Positions 60,239 through 64,000 of a DNA stretch of 64,000 bases are shown here, piece by piece. Made by a program: the position numbers and the translations under genes. How positions within the stretch are numbered: position 1 is the first letter of the stretch; the number at the start of each line of letters is the position of its first letter. The notes beneath the pieces were generated by a model. The model worked only from the letters and a program-made list of their open reading frames with translations, searched no databases and had not been told where the DNA came from. Source of the stretch: an uncultured Williamsia sp. (lineage in GTDB: Bacteria; Actinomycetota; Actinomycetes; Mycobacteriales; Mycobacteriaceae); contig NZ_CANLWM010000001.1 of NCBI RefSeq assembly GCF_947494875.1, positions 310,001 through 374,000 on the forward strand, given 5' to 3'.

Positions 60239-61162
60239 TTACGCGGGACGGTTCGCGATGCGCCTCGGATCGACACCCGCCCGCGTCCACGCCTGCGCTG
60301 CCCACGGCACGTACAGCGTCGTGAGCGGGAGCCGCGTGATCAGGGGGTTCAGCGCGCGCATCGTCGCGGCGAAGCGCCGAAATCGCCGCTCGTCTCTGTC
60401 CGTCCAGCCGAGCCCACAGACGTCCCGCATCTGCTGCGGCAGGGTCCCGACCACCACGACGTGCAATGCCGCATCGACCACAGGACCGACGACCCTCCAC
60501 ACCGGCGCCGGCACCTGCTTCGGCCGCGGGACGCCCTTGCGGAGGTACCCGGTCGCGTAGGTGATCGTCTTCGTGGGGACGAACCGGTCGAGCATGGAGT
60601 CCCAGTACGCGCGGAACTCGTCGTAGGTCTGCGGTTGTGTGCGATCGCTGACGCCGTAGAGCGCGTACCAGGCCTTGCTCTCCTCGAAGATCTGCGCCTT
60701 CTCCGTCTCGGACAGGCGACGGATGAAGGTGTCGGTGGTGAAGAGGACGTGGTCGACGAAAGTCGCATGCGCCCAATAGAAGAGCTCGGGGTTCAGCGCG
60801 TGGTACCGGGATCCGTCGCTGTCGACGGTGCCCTTGATAGACCGGTGGAAGTCGCGGACCTTGCGCCCCCACACGGCCGGGTTCTCGCTGTAGATCGTCT
60901 TCATGATCGGCGGAACGGTCCGCCGTGCACGACCGGCAAAGTCGCTGAAGATGACCGAGTGGTCCTCGACGCCCTTGGCGAGCTGCTCGATGCAGTTCTC
61001 CGTGCCGGCGACCCGCTGGAAGCTGAGCACCGCACGCCGGTCGCCGTAGAACTTCCAGATCAGCGACGACGGCCCGAGCGGGTTCGTCGCGGTGTCGGTG
61101 CCCGTGTCGTCGACAGGCATCGGCTCGGCCTGACGGATCCCCTCGTCGAACCCGATGCTCAT
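60239..61162 (-). CDS. MpaB-family oxygenase (DUF2236)
   Basis: 307 residues. The DUF2236/MpaB family includes rubber oxygenase (Lcp) and fungal MpaB, heme proteins that cleave double bonds of isoprenoids. DFHRSIKGTVDSDGSRYHALNPELFYWAHATFVD is the conserved central block; its His residues are heme-ligand candidates. No signal peptide is seen, unlike Lcp, so rubber is an unlikely substrate. ATG at 61162 after AGGAG. First gene of a run with TetR and an oxidoreductase. Confidence 0.87.
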   Translation of the reverse strand: MSIGFDEGIRQAEPMPVDDTGTDTATNPLGPSSLIWKFYGDRRAVLSFQRVAGTENCIEQLAKGVEDHSVIFSDFAGRARRTVPPIMKTIYSENPAVWGRKVRDFHRSIKGTVDSDGSRYHALNPELFYWAHATFVDHVLFTTDTFIRRLSETEKAQIFEESKAWYALYGVSDRTQPQTYDEFRAYWDSMLDRFVPTKTITYATGYLRKGVPRPKQVPAPVWRVVGPVVDAALHVVVVGTLPQQMRDVCGLGWTDRDERRFRRFAATMRALNPLITRLPLTTLYVPWAAQAWTRAGVDPRRIANRPA

Positions 61163-61190
61163 GGCCTGCTCCTGCCGGTTGCCGTCGTCC

Positions 61191-61228
61191 TGTTGAGACG
61201 AATATATAGAATCGTCTCAACAATGCAA
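61191..61228 (-). promoter_or_regulatory. Promoter and 32-bp palindromic operator of the MpaB operon
   Basis: TGTTGAGACGA (61191-61201) and TCGTCTCAACA (61212-61222) are perfect 11-bp arms around a 10-base AT-rich centre. On the minus strand a TTGCAT (-35, 61223-61228) and TATATT (-10, 61201-61206) are 16 bp apart and the palindrome covers the spacer and -10. A repressor bound there would block the promoter. Confidence 0.8.
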
Positions 61229-61250
61229 GGGTCTACCGGAGGGCGGCGTC

Positions 61251-61724
61251 TCAGTCCTGAGCGCCCGAGGTCATCTCAACCATCGACTCCAGCGCGGCAG
61301 CGAGCGCGCCGAGATCGACCTCGCCGAGGTGGTCCATCACATGCCGCCGGACCGCGACCAGATGCGCGGGATAGGCGTCGTCCAGTGCGACGAGGCCATC
61401 GGGGCGCAACACCGCGATCGCTCCGCGACGGTCACATCGGTCACGGATCTTCTCGACCCAGCCGCGTCGACGCAGCCCGTCGATGAGTCGGGTCATACGG
61501 CTCGCCGACAGCCCGACGGCAGCCGCGAGTTCGCTCATCCGAGAGCTCCGGTCGGGTGACTCCGAGAGCATCACCAGCACCTGGTACTCACCCATGGTCA
61601 TCGACGAGTGCTGCAGCAGATCCGCTTCGAGAGCGCGTGGCACGACGATAAGACTGCGCGCAAACGCCTTCCATGCACGGATCTCACGGTCGTCGAGTGG
61701 TCGGGACTGCTCGTCTCCCGTCAT
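61251..61724 (-). CDS. MarR-family transcriptional regulator
   Basis: 157 residues. Winged helix MSELAAAVGLSASRMTRLIDGLRRRGWVEKIRDRCDRRGAIAVL. ATG at 61724 after GAGAGGGG. Divergent from the DoxX-like gene with two CTTGCG/CGCAAG palindromes between, so probably its repressor. A longer upstream frame is an antisense shadow of DoxX. Confidence 0.92.
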   Translation of the reverse strand: MTGDEQSRPLDDREIRAWKAFARSLIVVPRALEADLLQHSSMTMGEYQVLVMLSESPDRSSRMSELAAAVGLSASRMTRLIDGLRRRGWVEKIRDRCDRRGAIAVLRPDGLVALDDAYPAHLVAVRRHVMDHLGEVDLGALAAALESMVEMTSGAQD

Positions 61725-61756
61725 CGCACACCCCTCTCCCGCGCCACACCACAATA

Positions 61757-61806
61757 CTTGCGCAAGCAAGCACAAGCTGACATCCTGATGTCCTTGCGTG
61801 CGCAAG
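61757..61806. promoter_or_regulatory. Twin palindromic operators, probable MarR sites
   Basis: CTTGCGCAAG (61757-61766) and CTTGCG-TG-CGCAAG (61793-61806) lie in the divergent gap between the MarR gene and the DoxX-like gene. Additional CAAGC/ACTTG fragments surround both. Confidence 0.75.
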
Positions 61807-61826
61807 CACTTGTCGAAAGATTGGTC

Positions 61827-62192
61827 ATGACCATCACCGCAGCTGTCCTCGCCGTCGTCCTGGCGCTGTTCTCCGCCTTCGCCGGGGTGCCGAAGGCTGG
61901 GCTGAAAGGACCTGCGACCGAGGGGCTCCTCAGCCGCGGACTCAGCGCGAACCTGGTCCGCTTCATCGGCGCCGCCGAGGTCGCCGGCGCCGTCGGCCTG
62001 CTGATCGGTATCGCCTGGCACCCGCTGGGTATCGCCGCGGGCATCGGCCTGGCGATCGTCTTCGCCGGCGCGGTGATCTTCCACGTGCGGCACGGCGACT
62101 TCGCCGACCCCGAGACACGCGGTGGCTCGGTCCCGTCGATCGTCGCCTTCGTCCTCGCCGTCGTGACGGTGATCATCGTGGCCGCCGCCTGA
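61827..62192 (+). CDS. DoxX-family membrane protein
   Basis: 121 residues, four hydrophobic helices with short loops. [30 protein letters not shown] and [10 protein letters not shown] match DoxX-like proteins, associated with thiol/redox stress membrane complexes in mycobacteria. ATG at 61827 fits the family length; an ATG at 61788 would lie within the operator region. Probably repressed by the divergent MarR. Confidence 0.86.
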   Translation: MTITAAVLAVVLALFSAFAGVPKAGLKGPATEGLLSRGLSANLVRFIGAAEVAGAVGLLIGIAWHPLGIAAGIGLAIVFAGAVIFHVRHGDFADPETRGGSVPSIVAFVLAVVTVIIVAAA

Positions 62193-62204
62193 TCGTGCGG
62201 TCGG

Positions 62205-62236
62205 ACCCCGACGCACCCCTGCGGTAGCGTCGGGGT
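62205..62236 (+). terminator. Hairpin after DoxX gene
   Basis: Perfect 10-bp arms ACCCCGACGC (62205-62214) and GCGTCGGGGT (62227-62236) with a 12-base loop, 13 bases after the stop. No U-run. Confidence 0.5.
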
Positions 62237-62250
62237 GCTCGGACACGTCG

Positions 62251-63633
62251 ATGTGTCAGATCCCGACAGAGGACCATCCCATCAGCCCACACGACTCCGC
62301 CGCGCCCTCGTCACCCCAGCGCCCGTTCGCGGCGCCGCACGAGCCTCTGGCCGCCGGCCGCCGTCCACGGCTCCCCCGCGACGACGACTTCTACGTCCCG
62401 GTCACGAGGTTCGAGGACGCCGCGCCCGGCACGGTGCTCCGATCGCGCGACGTGGAGCTGGCGTTCTTGGGATTCGTGCGTCAGCCGGTGCGTGCAGTTC
62501 AGCTGAACTACCGCACGGTCGACCTGCGTGGCGAGCCCATGGTCGCCGTCACCACCGTCCTCCTACCGGATCGGCGTGACGCCGACGAGCCGACACCGAT
62601 CGTGTCGTACCAGTGCGCGATCGACGCGATCACCGGGCGGTGTTTCCCGTCGTATGCGCTGCGCCGCGGCGCGAAGGCGCTCGGTGCGCTGCCGCAGTTC
62701 GAGTTCGTCCTGATCTCGGCCCTTCTCGCCGAGGGGTGGGCGGTGTCCATCCCGGACCACGAGGGGCCCAAGGGCCTCTGGGGCATCCCCTACGAGCCGG
62801 GCTACTGCATCCTTGACGGCGTCCGCGCCGCGCTCTCCTATGCGCCACTGGGTCTGCGTCCTGATGCGCCGGTGGGTCTCTGGGGCTATTCGGGCGGCGG
62901 TCTCGCGTCGGCGTGGGCCGCGGAGATGTACGACTCGCACGCCCCGGAACTGAACGTGGTCGGCGCCGTACTGGGCTCTCCCGTGGGCGATCTCGGCAAC
63001 ACCTACCAGCGACTGAACGGCACATTCTTCTCCGCTCTCCCGGCGCTGGTCGTGAGCGCACTGCGCCACGTCTACCCCGAGCTCGACGACATCATCGACG
63101 GGCACGCCACGGTCGAGGGCCGGGCGAAACTGGCTCGGCTGCAGGCGATGACGACCGTCGAGGCGGTCGTGCGGTACATGTTCACCGACATGGGCGCGTT
63201 CCTCGACACCCCGCTCGAGGAGATCCTCGCGATGCCCGAGGTGCGTCGCGTGTTCGACTCCATCCGGCTGGGTCAGTCGCCGCCGAGCATCCCCGTCCTG
63301 CTGGTGCAGGCCTGCAACGACCGCATCGTCGCGGTCGACGACATCGACGCTCTCGCGCGCACCTACGCCGACGCCGGGACCGACGTCACCTACCACCGCG
63401 ACCGCTTCAGCGAACACATGCTGATGCACCCGTTGTCGGCGCCGACCGCGCTGCGCTGGCTCCGCGAACGCGTCGAGGGCCGTCCCGTCGACGAAAACCG
63501 GCGTCGGACCGCCTGGCCCACATTGTTCAACCCGGCGACCTACCGCGGGATGATCCGCCTCGGCGCCATCGCTGGAAAGGTCATGTCCGGCAGGCCCATC
63601 CCTCGTCGGGAGTTGTCCGAACTCGACCGCTGA
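62251..63633 (+). CDS. LIP-family (secretory-lipase-like) alpha/beta hydrolase
   Basis: 460 residues as drawn. Nucleophile in [14 protein letters not shown] (about 208-221), with a likely acid in NDRIVAVDD and histidine in SEHMLMHP. The family (PF03583) includes secreted triacylglycerol lipases, but no signal peptide is visible here. The start is uncertain: ATG at 62251 lacks a Shine-Dalgarno, while AGAGGA at 62268-62273 precedes only an ATC codon at 62281. The domain begins well downstream, so the product call is unaffected. Confidence 0.83.
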   Translation: MCQIPTEDHPISPHDSAAPSSPQRPFAAPHEPLAAGRRPRLPRDDDFYVPVTRFEDAAPGTVLRSRDVELAFLGFVRQPVRAVQLNYRTVDLRGEPMVAVTTVLLPDRRDADEPTPIVSYQCAIDAITGRCFPSYALRRGAKALGALPQFEFVLISALLAEGWAVSIPDHEGPKGLWGIPYEPGYCILDGVRAALSYAPLGLRPDAPVGLWGYSGGGLASAWAAEMYDSHAPELNVVGAVLGSPVGDLGNTYQRLNGTFFSALPALVVSALRHVYPELDDIIDGHATVEGRAKLARLQAMTTVEAVVRYMFTDMGAFLDTPLEEILAMPEVRRVFDSIRLGQSPPSIPVLLVQACNDRIVAVDDIDALARTYADAGTDVTYHRDRFSEHMLMHPLSAPTALRWLRERVEGRPVDENRRRTAWPTLFNPATYRGMIRLGAIAGKVMSGRPIPRRELSELDR

Positions 63634-63637
63634 CCGA

Positions 63638-64000
63638 TCAGCCCTTGGCCATGTTCCGGAAGCGGGACATGTGGAGCTGGTGGGCGACGGTGATGGTGGC
63701 CGTCGGACCGTTGCGGTGCTTGCCGAGGATGATGTCGGCCTCGCCGGCGCGGGGGTCGTCGCGTTCGATGGAGTCGGGGCGGTGCAGCAAGATGACCATG
63801 TCGGCGTCCTGCTCAAGGGAGTTGTGGACCGACACTCCGTCAGCGACGAAATTGTGTGTGCCAGGCACTGTTCCGTCGAACACCTCCTGATCGCCCAGGC
63901 TGAAGATCTCCGCGATCTGGTCCCAGTAGACATCGTTGGTCGCGAGCATCTCGATGTCGGCGTCGTCGAGAATCTGTGCTACGCGCGCCAGACGTCCCCG
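63638..64000 (-). CDS. dnaB: Replicative DNA helicase DnaB, C-terminal part with intein C-terminus
   Basis: Open at the right edge. The visible frame starts inside an intein (RLARVAQILDDADIEML, EIFSLGDQEVFDGTVPG) and reaches the splice motif NFVADGVSVHN followed by extein SLEQDADMVILLHRPD. The extein tail contains GEADIILGKHRNGPTATITVAHQ, the DnaB C-terminus. The insertion point before SLEQDAD matches the site used by the Synechocystis and Rhodothermus DnaB inteins. The His-Asn pair and the Ser +1 needed for splicing are present. Confidence 0.95.
   Translation of the reverse strand, partial: RGRLARVAQILDDADIEMLATNDVYWDQIAEIFSLGDQEVFDGTVPGTHNFVADGVSVHNSLEQDADMVILLHRPDSIERDDPRAGEADIILGKHRNGPTATITVAHQLHMSRFRNMAKG

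Noticed and set aside
63638-63949. A small 103-residue gene or a truncated dnaB pseudogene
   Set aside because: The frame continues to the window edge and shows a proper intein C-terminus joined to the DnaB extein, so it is the end of an interrupted gene cut by the window.

Overview
The window is about 64 kb of very GC-rich, densely coded DNA that fits a mycolic-acid actinobacterium, most likely Gordonia or a close relative such as Williamsia. Supporting signs are an antigen-85-type mycolyltransferase (24106-25047), an ergothioneine operon (12630-16977), GTG starts and ATGA/GTGA stop-start overlaps throughout, and many MarR/TetR regulators paired with catabolic or redox enzymes. The genus call is inference. 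No rRNA, tRNA, insertion sequence, phage gene or CRISPR array was seen. No stretch above about 160 bases lacks a gene or a described element.

Layout. 1-8101: the end of an aldehyde dehydrogenase, a secreted lipocalin, then three regulator/enzyme pairs (TetR with aldo/keto reductase, MarR with FAD monooxygenase, MarR with quinone-type oxidoreductase), each with palindromic operators in the divergent gap, plus a secreted CocE/NonD-type hydrolase. 8164-10499: a lipoprotein, a small exported protein, a MOSC-domain protein and a tiny membrane protein coupled to a CYP125-like P450 (10496-11773), which faces a divergent TetR. 12521-16977: an inverted repeat element and egtA-egtB-egtC-egtD (no egtE here). 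17063-20181: a two-component system divergent from a Gly/Pro-rich membrane-anchored protein, with 11-bp-phased repeats between them. 20308-25047: a small acidic protein, a PrmC-like methyltransferase, an SDR-DUF2867 protein, an APC permease and the mycolyltransferase. 25259-27552: a MarR and DHA2 efflux operon ending in a strong terminator. 27673-32790: a large hypothetical protein, a Mop protein, and acyl-CoA dehydrogenase, SDR and HNH-nuclease genes in a row.

32815-37440: a six-gene minus-strand run (peroxiredoxin, crotonase, cytochrome b, twin-arginine Mo-cofactor oxidoreductase, membrane protein, SDR), mostly joined by ATGA overlaps and facing a TetR gene. 37485-42913: a SNF2 helicase with its SWIM partner, then two alpha/beta hydrolases. 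42936-48177: a second copy of the repeat element, a flavin oxidoreductase, an RCK-pore-RCK ion channel, a TIGR03086 protein and two hypothetical proteins.

48301-58605 is the functional centrepiece: a purine-to-allantoin pathway of xdhC, a MocA-like cytidylyltransferase, a urate/xanthine permease, OHCU decarboxylase, hydroxyisourate hydrolase, urate oxidase, an 8-oxoguanine deaminase-like enzyme, and a two-gene xanthine dehydrogenase. The permease carries a C-terminal OHCU-decarboxylase-like domain that appears to have lost its catalytic histidine, followed directly by an intact stand-alone decarboxylase. 58598-63633 holds an MpaB-type oxygenase/TetR/oxidoreductase operon behind a 32-bp palindrome, a MarR/DoxX divergent pair with twin palindromes, and a LIP-family lipase. 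The window ends inside a minus-strand dnaB gene interrupted by an intein.

No wholly new defence or mobile system was recognised. The most unusual items are the permease-decarboxylase fusion, the six-gene redox operon, the repeat element at two convergent gene ends, and the sensor kinase whose Gly/Pro-rich loop resembles its divergent neighbour.
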